From contig NZ_JAFGYF010000003.1 of the NCBI RefSeq assembly GCF_016921195.1, positions 124,001 to 188,000 of the forward strand: a stretch of DNA of 64,000 nucleotides. The letters run 5' to 3'. This stretch comes from Cellulosimicrobium cellulans. Lineage in GTDB: Bacteria; Actinomycetota; Actinomycetes; Actinomycetales; Cellulomonadaceae. Shown in pieces: positions 1 through 5,868 of the stretch (positions are counted from its first letter, which is position 1; the number at the start of each line of letters is the position of its first letter). The notes beneath the pieces were generated by a model. That model ran no database searches. It saw only the letters and a program-made list of their open reading frames with translations, and was not told where the DNA came from. Both the position numbers and the translations under genes were made by a program.

Positions 1-1
1 C

Positions 2-181
2 GTCTCCACCATCTCCGACGCCGACCAGGCCCAGACTGTCATCTTCCGCGCCGACCCCAACGTGCAGCTCGGGTACACGACCGAGGTCTGGTGGGACACC
101 CCGGTCAACGCGCTCGTCCAGCACGAGACCGCGATCGACATGCTCACCGGCAACAACCACGGGAACGAGGACCAGGCATGA
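2..181 (+). CDS. 3' end of a phage gene, product unknown
   Basis: An open frame enters from the left edge and ends with a TGA at 179-181, giving the last 59 residues of a protein. The stop overlaps the ATG of the next gene by four bases, the tight coupling seen throughout this prophage. The tail is hydrophilic, reads smoothly (for example VWWDTPVNALVQHE) and has no membrane segment. The start is outside the window, so the family cannot be named. Confidence 0.6.
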   Translation, partial: VSTISDADQAQTVIFRADPNVQLGYTTEVWWDTPVNALVQHETAIDMLTGNNHGNEDQA

Positions 182-537
182 AGCGCGCCAGCATCGCAGG
201 CATCGCCGTCGGAGCCGTCCTCGTCGCCGGGCTCGCAGGCGCCGGAGCCTGGGCGACATCGTTCGCGAACGAGCAGACCCGCACCTGCACCGTGACCGAC
301 ACCGACCGCACCACCCGCGTCGTCGACGGGCAGTCCTCAAGCGACATGCGCGTGTACACCGAGGACTGCGGCACGCTCGCCGTCGGCGACATGCTCCTGC
401 GCGGCCAGTTCGACTCCGCCGACATCTTCGGCCAGCTCGAGCCCGGCACCACGTACGAGCTCACCACGGTCGGGTGGCGCGTCCCGTTCCTGTCGCAGTT
501 CCCCACGGTGCTCGGCGAGCCCGTCGAGGTCTCGTGA
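178..537 (+). CDS. small phage membrane-anchored protein
   Basis: A 119-residue protein. Residues about 5-25 form one hydrophobic segment rich in Gly, Ala and Val, consistent with a signal anchor or uncleaved signal peptide. The rest is polar and contains two cysteines (TRTCTV and EDCGTL) that could form a disulfide outside the membrane. The ATG overlaps the preceding stop, and the stop TGA overlaps the next ATG, so it lies in a coupled run. The role is unknown; short one-pass proteins with an exported domain are common in actinophage accessory regions. Confidence 0.65.
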   Translation: MKRASIAGIAVGAVLVAGLAGAGAWATSFANEQTRTCTVTDTDRTTRVVDGQSSSDMRVYTEDCGTLAVGDMLLRGQFDSADIFGQLEPGTTYELTTVGWRVPFLSQFPTVLGEPVEVS

Positions 538-656
538 TGGACGCCCTCCTGTACGACGACCCGACCTGGACCGTGTGGATCGCACCCGCCGCCATCCTCG
601 TCGCGCTCATCGGCCTCGCCGTCATGGCGTTCTGGCCCCGACCACCCAAGCACTGA
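537..656 (+). CDS. 39-residue phage membrane peptide
   Basis: The ATG at 537 shares a base with the TGA of the previous gene. The peptide has an acidic N-terminus, one strong transmembrane helix at about residues 11-32 (WIAPAAILVALIGLAVM) and a short basic tail ending in RPPKH. The size and topology suit a small regulator or partner of the membrane protein just upstream. No function can be assigned. Confidence 0.55.
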   Translation: MDALLYDDPTWTVWIAPAAILVALIGLAVMAFWPRPPKH

Positions 657-669
657 GGAGCACCCCGCG

Positions 670-1602
670 ATGCGCGTGTACGTCGCAGGCCCCATGCGCC
701 GCCTGCCCGAGTTCAACTTCCCCGCCTTCGACAACGCGGCTAACGCCCTGCGCGGCCTCGGCTACGACGTCGTCAACCCCGCCGAGCATGACCGCGACAA
801 CGGGTTCGACCCCGCCGGCATGACCGGGCACGAGGACCTCACCCAGCACGGGTTCGACCTCCGCGCCGCCCTCGCGTGGGACCTCGAGCAGATCACCCGC
901 TGCGACGCCGTGTTCCTCCTCGACGGGTGGCAGCAGTCCTCCGGTGCGCGCGCCGAGTACGCCCTCGCCCAAGCCCTCGGCCTATTCGTCACGTCCGAGC
1001 AGGCATGGGCCGACTCCACGATCATTCCGCGCCCCTGGTTCAAGACCGCTCTGTTCGAGGAGCGCGGCTACGGACCGACCGCCCAGACCGCACCCGCCCC
1101 CTCAACGTCGGGCGAGGTACGCGTCACCTCCACCACCGGTGGCCAGAAGGGGTCCAAGCCCGAACGATACGACCTCATCCCCGCCCTCCCCCTACGCCAG
1201 CTCGCCCGCCTCTACGGCAAGGGATCCGAGAAGTACGAGGACCGGAACTGGGAACGCGGATTCGACTGGTCCCTGTCGTTCGCCGCCCTCAACCGGCACC
1301 TCTGGCAGTGGTGGGACGGCCGCGACGGCACCGACGTCGACGACGAGACCGGCCTGTCCCACATGGCCTCCGTCGCGTGGCACGCGTTCACGCTCCTGCA
1401 CTTCGAGCACTACGCCCGGTACGCAGGGTTCGACAACCGACCTGGCGGGTACGACCCCGAGCCGACACCAGCGGCGTCCGGTGGCGCCTACGTCGGGAAG
1501 CCGTACCTGCTCTGGGCCAAGCCCGACGGGTGCTTCACCGACCTCACTCGCAAGGACGACACGGTCTACTCCGAGGCGCAGGAAGCCGGTGACGCCGCAT
1601 GA
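670..1602 (+). CDS. DUF4406 deoxyribosyltransferase-like domain fused to dATP/dGTP diphosphohydrolase-like domain
   Basis: The 310 residues hold two parts. Residues 1-115 look like DUF4406, related to nucleoside 2-deoxyribosyltransferases: it opens MRVYVAGPM, has a central CDAVFLLDGW, and keeps the Gly-Ala-x-x-Glu helix (SSGARAEYALA) whose Glu is catalytic in the transferases. After a linker, residues about 155-265 match the DUF5664 dATP/dGTP diphosphohydrolase family, with KPERYDL, KYEDRNWERG, an RHLWQWWDG helix and an ETGLSHMASVAWHAF helix. Acidic and His residues in those helices would bind metal. Acting on free nucleotides is inferred from the families. The gene sits among phage accessory genes, 13 bases after the previous stop. 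Confidence 0.75.
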   Translation: MRVYVAGPMRRLPEFNFPAFDNAANALRGLGYDVVNPAEHDRDNGFDPAGMTGHEDLTQHGFDLRAALAWDLEQITRCDAVFLLDGWQQSSGARAEYALAQALGLFVTSEQAWADSTIIPRPWFKTALFEERGYGPTAQTAPAPSTSGEVRVTSTTGGQKGSKPERYDLIPALPLRQLARLYGKGSEKYEDRNWERGFDWSLSFAALNRHLWQWWDGRDGTDVDDETGLSHMASVAWHAFTLLHFEHYARYAGFDNRPGGYDPEPTPAASGGAYVGKPYLLWAKPDGCFTDLTRKDDTVYSEAQEAGDAA

Positions 1603-1829
1603 GCCTCGCCGACCTGCACGAGACCACCCCGCGCCCGCCCCGGTCCGTCTGCTCCGTCGCGAAGATCCTCGACACCCTCGACGACAACGACCGGGCATGG
1701 CTCAACGCGGTCCTCGAAGACCCCGAGGAGACCGGCGCAGCGATCGGCCGCACCCTCACCCGCGCCGGGCACCCCATCGCCGGCACCACCATCTCCCGGC
1801 ACCGCCGCGGCGACTGCACCTGCGCCTGA
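1599..1829 (+). CDS. small putative DNA-binding phage protein
   Basis: A 76-residue protein whose ATG overlaps the preceding stop by four bases. Its layout is a disordered N-terminus, an acidic helical middle (LDDNDRAWLNAVLEDPEETG) and a basic C-terminus, GTTISRHRRGDCTC, that resembles the recognition part of a helix-turn-helix. The N-terminus (MSLAD) is repeated almost exactly in the next protein, suggesting a shared origin or a linked job. Binding to DNA is inferred from shape and charge only. Confidence 0.6.
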   Translation: MSLADLHETTPRPPRSVCSVAKILDTLDDNDRAWLNAVLEDPEETGAAIGRTLTRAGHPIAGTTISRHRRGDCTCA

Positions 1830-1866
1830 CCTCTTCTGTACGCCCGGCCTGACCGATAGGAACCCT

Positions 1867-3051
1867 GTGAGCCTCGCAGACACCCACGCCGCCACCACCG
1901 CGGCCCGGATCACGCGCAAGCACAGCGCCCCCACCGGGTTCGAGCCAGGCGTGAAGTACGACGCCGGCGAACCCGCCGAGGTCACGCTCGCGCTCAAGGA
2001 GATCCCCGCCGACGAACAGCGGTGGCGCGACGAGATCAAGCGCGTCACCACCCTCGACCTGCCCGACGACCGTCGCGTCGAGATCCAGCAAGTCCGGTAC
2101 TGGGGCGACCCGCGCGACCCAATGGTGTACGTCCGGTTCGGGATCCGGGACCGCGAGGCCGACCGGCAGGCGATCGACTACCCCGGGCTGTTCGACCTCA
2201 CACGGCAGCACCGCAAGGCGCGCGCACCGAAGACGACCACGAACCGGACCCGGGTCGTCGTCGTGTCTGACGCGCAGATCGGGAAGGTCGACCACCGCGG
2301 CGGCACCCCCGAACTTCTCGCGCGCGTCGACGGGCTCCTGGCCCAGTTCGACGACGAAGCGAAGCGGGTTCGGTGCGACGACGTGGTGATCGTCGACCCC
2401 GGCGATCTCACGGAGGGGTTCGAGAACACCGCACAGCAGGCCCACACGAACGACCGGTCGTTCCCCGAGCAGCTCGACCTCGCACAGGTCGTCCTCGACG
2501 AGATCGTGGGCCGGGTCGCGGCCAGGCACACGTCAACGCGAGTGGCCACGGTCCCGTCGAACCACGGGGCGTGGCGCCGCGGGAAGGACCGTCTCGGGAA
2601 GCCTGGCGACGACTTCGGCATCGGGGTCCACCGGGCGGTCGCGCGCGCCTACGCCAAGGCGAAGCGAGACGACGTCACTTTCATCATCCCGGACGCGTGG
2701 GACGAGTCCCTCGCCCTGCAAGTCCGTGGGGCCGTCCTCGGGGTCGCGCACGGCCACCAGGTCACCCAGCCGAACGGCATCCCCGGGTGGTGGGCCAAGC
2801 AGACCCACGGTGGCATGCCCCTCGCCGCGGCCACGATCCTCCTGACCGGGCACTTCCACCACCTGCGCCTCGAGCCATCCGGCGCGATCGACGGGCGTGC
2901 GCGCTGGTGGATGCAAGCACCCACGATGGACAACGGGTCGTCATGGTGGGCCAACGCCGCCGGCGGGTCCGACTGCGAGCCCGGCATCCTCACCTTCACC
3001 ATCGACGACGACGGTGCGTGGGACAACCTCAAGCTCATTACGGCGACCTGA
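1867..3051 (+). CDS. calcineurin-like metallophosphoesterase (phage)
   Basis: A 394-residue protein starting at GTG. After about 130 residues of N-terminal domain it shows the metallophosphoesterase motifs in order: SDAQIGK (variant of D-x-H), DPGDLTE (GD-x-x-E), VPSNHG (variant of GNH-D), AHGHQ and TGHFHH (GH-x-H). The first metal ligand is a D-x-Q variant, as in some Mre11-like phage enzymes, so nuclease or phosphatase activity on nucleic acid or nucleotides is plausible. It follows the small protein at 1599 and is the last forward gene before a reverse-strand insert. The substrate is unknown. Confidence 0.8.
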   Translation: MSLADTHAATTAARITRKHSAPTGFEPGVKYDAGEPAEVTLALKEIPADEQRWRDEIKRVTTLDLPDDRRVEIQQVRYWGDPRDPMVYVRFGIRDREADRQAIDYPGLFDLTRQHRKARAPKTTTNRTRVVVVSDAQIGKVDHRGGTPELLARVDGLLAQFDDEAKRVRCDDVVIVDPGDLTEGFENTAQQAHTNDRSFPEQLDLAQVVLDEIVGRVAARHTSTRVATVPSNHGAWRRGKDRLGKPGDDFGIGVHRAVARAYAKAKRDDVTFIIPDAWDESLALQVRGAVLGVAHGHQVTQPNGIPGWWAKQTHGGMPLAAATILLTGHFHHLRLEPSGAIDGRARWWMQAPTMDNGSSWWANAAGGSDCEPGILTFTIDDDGAWDNLKLITAT

Positions 3052-3076
3052 CCGAGCATTCGGCGACCTCGCGCCT

Positions 3077-3095
3077 GGTCAGGCCTCGCCTGGCC
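3077..3095. terminator. hairpin between convergent genes
   Basis: GGTCAGG and CCTGGCC form a 7-bp stem (one G-T pair) with a 5-base loop, exactly between the forward metallophosphoesterase and the end of the reverse-strand gene at 3096. Its place suggests a bidirectional terminator. There is no long T run. Confidence 0.4.
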
Positions 3096-3317
3096 TTACT
3101 CGCCCGGGCCGCGCGTGGGTGCGGGCTCCTGGATCGGCACACCCTTGTGATCTAGTGGCGGCGCGGATGCCTGGAGCGACGCAGGCTCGGTCGAGGGAAC
3201 CCCGTCTGCCGGAACTCCCAGAAGGGCGTCTATCGGGCGCGGGGCGGGGCTGGCATCCGCTCCGCTGCCGATCGTCGGCACGTCATTTAGGTTTTGCGTG
3301 TCGTTTAGGTTAGTCAT
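3096..3317 (-). CDS. small proline-rich phage protein
   Basis: A 73-residue protein read on the minus strand from an ATG at 3317, with GGGAGCGTGAG just upstream as a ribosome-binding site. It begins one base after the stop of the membrane protein upstream, so the two are one transcript. It is rich in Pro, Ala and Ser, lacks hydrophobic segments and is probably disordered. No family is recognised; it may be a partner of the membrane protein. Confidence 0.5.
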   Translation of the reverse strand: MTNLNDTQNLNDVPTIGSGADASPAPRPIDALLGVPADGVPSTEPASLQASAPPLDHKGVPIQEPAPTRGPGE

Positions 3318-3318
3318 C

Positions 3319-3987
3319 TCACGCTCCCTTAAAGCTCCAGAACTGGATGGCGGCAGCGTACACCTGGGCGAACACCACAAAGCCCACACCAAGGCCCGTC
3401 CAGAGGATGGCCCGCCGCAACTTCGAGTAGCGCTCGTCTAGGACGCCACGAAGGTGTCCGTGTATCGAGACGTTTCCCGTCTTGTTCCGCATCATCTGCT
3501 CCGCGAACATCGCAGCCGCACGCACACCCGTGCCCCTCGCCATCTCAGCGTTCCAGAAGTCCTTGAACGCGTCGATGTTGATCGTCTTGGACTCCTTGGG
3601 AAGCACAGCCTGCAGGCTAAAGACCACGCCAACGGCGTTCGCCAGTAGAGCCGCGGCGAACGTGATCGCTTGAACCTCGCTCCCCGAGCCGATCAACGTC
3701 CCCAGAAGCGTCAGGAACACCCCCTGGACGGCGAGGACTCCAAACGCGAGTTGCCCCGCGAGCTCCTGACGATGTTGAAGATGGTCCAGGCCCCACCGCA
3801 GGTGGTCGAGCCACACCGCATCCCGCTCAAACTGCGATGGCTCGCCTGAAGCGGGTCGCGGCGCGGGGCTTGACGGCGGCCCCGGGACCGACCCATCGCC
3901 CGCGCGCCCGATCACGATCTCGACCTTGAACCGGCGCACGTACGTAGTGTGCCGCAATTCAGCCTCCCCATGGCTCGTAGCCGCCAC
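3319..3987 (-). CDS. multi-pass membrane protein, PycTM/SLATT-like layout
   Basis: Up to 222 residues, on the strand opposite to all neighbouring late genes. After a disordered first ~50 residues there is an amphipathic helix (WLDHLRWGLDHL), two adjacent hydrophobic segments at about 78-99 and 105-126, a soluble stretch of about 60 residues, and a final membrane helix near 195-215. The helical-membrane-soluble-membrane order, with a conserved-looking K-L-R-R-A before the last helix, resembles membrane effectors of nucleotide-signalling defence systems (PycTM, SLATT). This is a similarity of layout, not a proven family match. The GTG at 3987 is weak and a later GTG is possible. It is probably a lysogenic cargo gene. 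Confidence 0.6.
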   Translation of the reverse strand: MAATSHGEAELRHTTYVRRFKVEIVIGRAGDGSVPGPPSSPAPRPASGEPSQFERDAVWLDHLRWGLDHLQHRQELAGQLAFGVLAVQGVFLTLLGTLIGSGSEVQAITFAAALLANAVGVVFSLQAVLPKESKTINIDAFKDFWNAEMARGTGVRAAAMFAEQMMRNKTGNVSIHGHLRGVLDERYSKLRRAILWTGLGVGFVVFAQVYAAAIQFWSFKGA

Positions 3988-3999
3988 TACGCTCGCTGC

Positions 4000-4509
4000 A
4001 TGTTCACTGGTATCCAGCTCCGGTCCGCGGCGACTACGGCATCACACATCCAGCGTGATGCCCCTCACAAGGTTGGCATCGTCGCTGTGGCGGACGGAGG
4101 CTCAGCGGCCCACGCGCTCGTACGGGCGGCGGATGGCGAGATCGTCGCATGGGATGGCTGGTACACCAACGCGGCACCGAAGGAACGGACCGACTTGGCG
4201 GTCCTCGAGTGGGATGAGTGGGACGACATGCCTTCGAAACTCCTCGTGCGCGCCAACGGCCCCTGGCTCGCCGACTATCTCGCGTTCTGGCTCATGCCGT
4301 CGTACTCCCCTTCCCAGTTCGGAGCGGACATCCTGGTTCAGCAACTCCATGGTCGGACTCCTCCTGAAGTCGCGGCGCGCTGGCGCTCAGCGATCGTGTC
4401 CGCGTACATCCCTGTTGTAGATCACGCATCCTTCGAACGGGACGCGCGCGCTTGGTCGCGATCGGGAGCGGACGCGGACCTCTCCAGCGCCCTAGAGAAG
4501 CTCTCGTAG
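4000..4509 (+). CDS. phage protein of unknown function, divergent from the membrane protein
   Basis: The frame is open from 3949, but the ATG at 4000 avoids overlap with the divergent gene and gives 169 residues. No strong ribosome-binding site is seen, so the start is uncertain. The protein is soluble, with alternating strands early (KVGIVAVADGG, ALVRAADGEIVAWDGW, KLLVRANGPWLADYL) and helices later. The strand pattern is loosely like an RNase H fold but no catalytic set is clear. Its TAG stop is the first three bases of the conserved TAGTTCCAC element. Confidence 0.5.
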   Translation: MFTGIQLRSAATTASHIQRDAPHKVGIVAVADGGSAAHALVRAADGEIVAWDGWYTNAAPKERTDLAVLEWDEWDDMPSKLLVRANGPWLADYLAFWLMPSYSPSQFGADILVQQLHGRTPPEVAARWRSAIVSAYIPVVDHASFERDARAWSRSGADADLSSALEKLS

Positions 4510-4544
4510 TTCCACCTTGTTCCAGTTGTTGCGGTACAGTGTGC
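4507..4544 (+). promoter_or_regulatory. conserved phage promoter/operator, copy 1
   Basis: The element starts TAGTTCCACCTTGTTCC and continues to a -10-like TACAGT. Two TTCCA half-sites lie 10 bases apart, one helical turn. The same layout recurs at 8822 and 16139, each time starting at the stop codon of the upstream gene. This copy stands just before the tmRNA-like RNA and tRNA genes and probably drives them. Confidence 0.6.
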
Positions 4545-4567
4545 TTGGTTGGACCTAGGTCTACCAG

Positions 4568-4646
4568 GGGTCGTGAGTGGTTTCGACGGCTGGTGAGCAC
4601 CGCACGCGGACACCGCCGGACGCCGGTTCGACTCCGGCACGATCCA
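4568..4646 (+). ncRNA. tmRNA-like tRNA domain without a tag ORF
   Basis: A 79-base unit closes as a tRNA-like end: GGGTCGT (4568-4574) pairs with ACGATCC (4639-4645), followed by A at 4646. A full T arm (GCCGG, TTCGACT, CCGGC) spans 4622-4638. The third pair is G3-T70 and the discriminator is A, the identity signals used by alanyl-tRNA synthetase in tRNA-Ala and tmRNA. In place of a D arm it carries GGTTTCGACGG, identical to the stretch in the host tmRNA of this window. The remaining ~35 bases form two short hairpins and no anticodon arm or tag frame. It is first in the tRNA cluster. Function is inferred only: a decoy, or a rescue RNA without a message. Confidence 0.5.
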
Positions 4647-4647
4647 C

Positions 4648-4687
4648 GCCGTCCACCTTCTGGGTGGTCTGAGCACCGCGAGACGGC
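4648..4687 (+). other. structured spacer between tmRNA-like RNA and tRNA-Asn
   Basis: GCCGTC (4648-4653) can pair with GACGGC (4682-4687) around an inner CCACC-TTCT-GGGTGG hairpin. The remaining sequence up to tRNA-Asn holds a second short palindrome, CCGGAC-CCTG-GTCCGG, near 4751-4766. These may be processing signals of the tRNA precursor. Confidence 0.35.
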
Positions 4688-4778
4688 TTCCTAGGACGCG
4701 CCGCCACGCAACCCGACTCGTCGCCTGCCCGTGGACGACGTGTACGCGCACCGGACCCTGGTCCGGGACACGGGCCCT

Positions 4779-4851
4779 TGAGGTGTAGCTCAGTTGGCAG
4801 AGCGGCTGGCCGTTAACCAGCGCGCCGCAGGTTCGAGTCCTGCCACCTCAG
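4779..4851 (+). tRNA. tRNA-Asn (GTT)
   Basis: A full cloverleaf: acceptor TGAGGTG with CACCTCA, D stem GCTC/GAGC, anticodon stem GCTGG/CCAGC, T stem GCAGG/CCTGC with TTCGAGT loop, and discriminator G. The anticodon loop is CCGTTAA, so the anticodon is GTT (4812-4814). Position 33 is C rather than the near-universal T. CCA is not encoded. Confidence 0.9.
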
Positions 4852-4854
4852 CAA

Positions 4855-4886
4855 GCGTGTGGCATTTGGTCGTCGTGGCCGCACGC
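4855..4886 (+). other. hairpin between tRNA-Asn and tRNA-Asp
   Basis: GCGTGTGGC pairs with GCCGCACGC over 9 bp (one G-T pair) around a 14-base loop, directly after tRNA-Asn. A second hairpin, GAGGG-TGGCAG-CCCTC, follows before tRNA-Asp. Probable precursor processing structures. Confidence 0.35.
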
Positions 4887-4909
4887 CAGAGGGTGGCAGC
4901 CCTCGCCCT

Positions 4910-4983
4910 GCCTGATCGGTCCAGATGGAGTGGACGCCCGCCTGTCGAGCGGGAGACCACGGGTTCAAGTCCCGTATCAGGCG
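4910..4983 (+). tRNA. tRNA-Asp (GTC)
   Basis: The acceptor GCCTGAT pairs perfectly with ATCAGGC, with discriminator G. The D stem is GTCC/GGAC, the anticodon stem CCCGC/GCGGG, and the T stem ACGGG/CCCGT. The loop CTGTCGA gives anticodon GTC. Positions 37-38 are GA instead of the usual AC of bacterial tRNA-Asp. Confidence 0.9.
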
Positions 4984-4987
4984 CGCG

Positions 4988-5019
4988 GAGCCCCGCACCA
5001 CACGGTGAGCACGGGGCTC
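4988..5019 (+). terminator. hairpin after tRNA-Asp
   Basis: GAGCCCCG and CGGGGCTC pair around an inner CACC-ACAC-GGTG hairpin, four bases after tRNA-Asp. The next bases are TAGCTGT, not a long T run. It could be a weak terminator or a processing stem inside the cluster. A further perfect hairpin, GCGTCTCG/CGAGACGC, lies at 5093-5120. Confidence 0.35.
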
Positions 5020-5128
5020 TAGCTGTGCCCCAGGGAGATCCCGGCTACACCTGGTCCCGGGGACGTGCACCCTACGAGGGTGCGGGTGCTCAGCGTCTCG
5101 ACCCGCCCAACCCGAGACGCACCCCGCC

Positions 5129-5206
5129 GTGACGGCGCCACGGTTCGCTGAAAGGTGCAGCCTGGTAAGTCCGCGCTCCGACGCGGTTGAGTCAGGCCGC
5201 CGTCAC
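5129..5206 (+). other. structured RNA element before tRNA-Trp, possible degenerate tRNA
   Basis: GTGACGGCG (5129-5137) pairs perfectly with CGCCGTCAC (5198-5206). Inside, GCCTG (5160-5164) pairs with CAGGC (5193-5197), directly stacked on the outer stem, and encloses a CCGCG-CTCCGA-CGCGG hairpin. The 78-base length and acceptor-like outer stem recall a tRNA, but no T loop or anticodon arm can be drawn. It may be a decayed tRNA or a processing structure. Confidence 0.35.
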
Positions 5207-5213
5207 GTTGCGA

Positions 5214-5284
5214 ATGCCCGAAGTGTTACGGAAGCACGCCGGTCTCCAAAACCGGAAGCCCAGGTTCGACTCCTGGCGGGTGTG
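5214..5284 (+). tRNA. tRNA-Trp (CCA)
   Basis: The acceptor ATGCCCG pairs with CGGGTGT using two wobble pairs. The D stem is GTG/CAC, the anticodon stem CCGGT/ACCGG with loop CTCCAAA giving anticodon CCA, and the T arm is CCAGG-TTCGACT-CCTGG. Discriminator G. The variable loop is short, giving 71 bases in all. Confidence 0.85.
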
Positions 5285-5328
5285 CCCCTCCGACAAGACC
5301 CCCGCGGGGTGTCTGCGACCCTTCCGGA

Positions 5329-5393
5329 CGGTTGTGGCGCGCTAGGAGAGCCTGCGGTGCAACCCCTCTGGGGACACGCGGCAGGCGCAACCG
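5329..5393 (+). other. structured RNA element before tRNA-Tyr
   Basis: CGGTTGTG pairs with CGCAACCG (one G-T pair), and GCCTGC pairs with GCAGGC inside, around a CCCC-TCT-GGGG hairpin. The design matches the element before tRNA-Trp: an outer stem, a one-sided gap, then an inner stem stacked on the 3' side. The last three bases overlap the start of tRNA-Tyr, so the two folds compete or mark the processing site. Confidence 0.35.
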
Positions 5394-5471
5394 GTTCTCG
5401 CACCTGGTGGTGCAGGCGGGCTGTAACCCCGTCGCCTTCGGGCATGCCTGGTTCGATCCCAGGGGACCGGA
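5391..5471 (+). tRNA. tRNA-Tyr (GTA)
   Basis: A class II tRNA of 81 bases. Acceptor CCGGTTC pairs with GGACCGG (one wobble), D stem GCAC/GTGC, anticodon stem GCGGG/CCCGT, a variable arm around GCCTTCGGGC, and T arm CCTGG-TTCGATC-CCAGG. The loop CTGTAAC gives anticodon GTA; position 38 is C where A is usual. Discriminator A. Confidence 0.88.
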
Positions 5472-5484
5472 CAGCAGTCGCCTG

Positions 5485-5586
5485 GTGTGGCTGTCCAGGG
5501 GAAGGCGGTTGGGGTCGCCACGGACCCGCGAACCGTGGGGGTCTGGCCCACCCTCTGAGCCGCCAGCGGCGGCGAACGGGCCACAC
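5485..5586 (+). other. structured RNA element before tRNA-Phe
   Basis: GTGTGGC (5485-5491) pairs perfectly with GCCACAC (5580-5586), which ends exactly one base before tRNA-Phe. Inside are CCACGG/CCGTGG and GCCGCC-AGC-GGCGGC hairpins. It is the third spacer with a tRNA-acceptor-like closing stem. Confidence 0.35.
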
Positions 5587-5658
5587 GGGTACGTAGCTCA
5601 GCGGTAGAGCGTCCGGTTGAAACCCGGAAGGTCGCAGGTTCGACACCTGCCGTCCCCA
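5587..5658 (+). tRNA. tRNA-Phe (GAA)
   Basis: Acceptor GGGTACG pairs with CGTCCCC except for a T4-C69 mismatch. D stem GCTC/GAGC, anticodon stem TCCGG/CCGGA with loop TTGAAAC giving GAA, and T arm GCAGG-TTCGACA-CCTGC. Discriminator A. The mismatch and the C at position 38 are unlike standard bacterial tRNA-Phe. Confidence 0.85.
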
Positions 5659-5663
5659 CGAGC

Positions 5664-5714
5664 GCCCCGGGACTCACGGCGCACCCCGCCACGGCGAGGG
5701 GAACCACCCGGGGC
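5664..5714 (+). other. inverted repeat between tRNA-Phe and tRNA-Ser
   Basis: GCCCCGGG and CCCGGGGC form an 8-bp perfect stem around 35 bases, six bases before tRNA-Ser. Like the other spacers it would fold in the primary transcript. Confidence 0.3.
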
Positions 5715-5720
5715 CCACGA

Positions 5721-5808
5721 GGTGAGGCCACCCGAGAGACGGCGACGGGCGCTGATTCGAAACCAGTTGGCGGGCAACCGCGTAGGGGTTCGACCCCCCT
5801 CCTCACCG
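5721..5808 (+). tRNA. tRNA-Ser (CGA)
   Basis: A class II tRNA of 88 bases with acceptor GGTGAGG paired to CCTCACC, a variable arm near GCGGGCAACCGC, and T arm AGGGG-TTCGACC-CCCCT. The anticodon loop TTCGAAA reads CGA. The A31-C39 pair closing the loop is a mismatch and position 8 is C, so it diverges from normal tRNA-Ser. It is the last tRNA of the cluster. Confidence 0.8.
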
Positions 5809-5868
5809 CATCACGTCCGGCGCGTCCCGACAGGGGCGTGCCGGATTTCTTCTACCCAGGGAGGCGCC

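Noticed and set aside
5129-5206. A seventh tRNA before tRNA-Trp
   Set aside because: The outer stem is acceptor-like, but there is no T loop and no 7-base anticodon loop, so it is reported only as a structured element.
5617-5868. Upstream extension of the small protein at 5869
   Set aside because: It would translate across tRNA-Phe and tRNA-Ser; the GTG with a good ribosome-binding site at 5869 is better.
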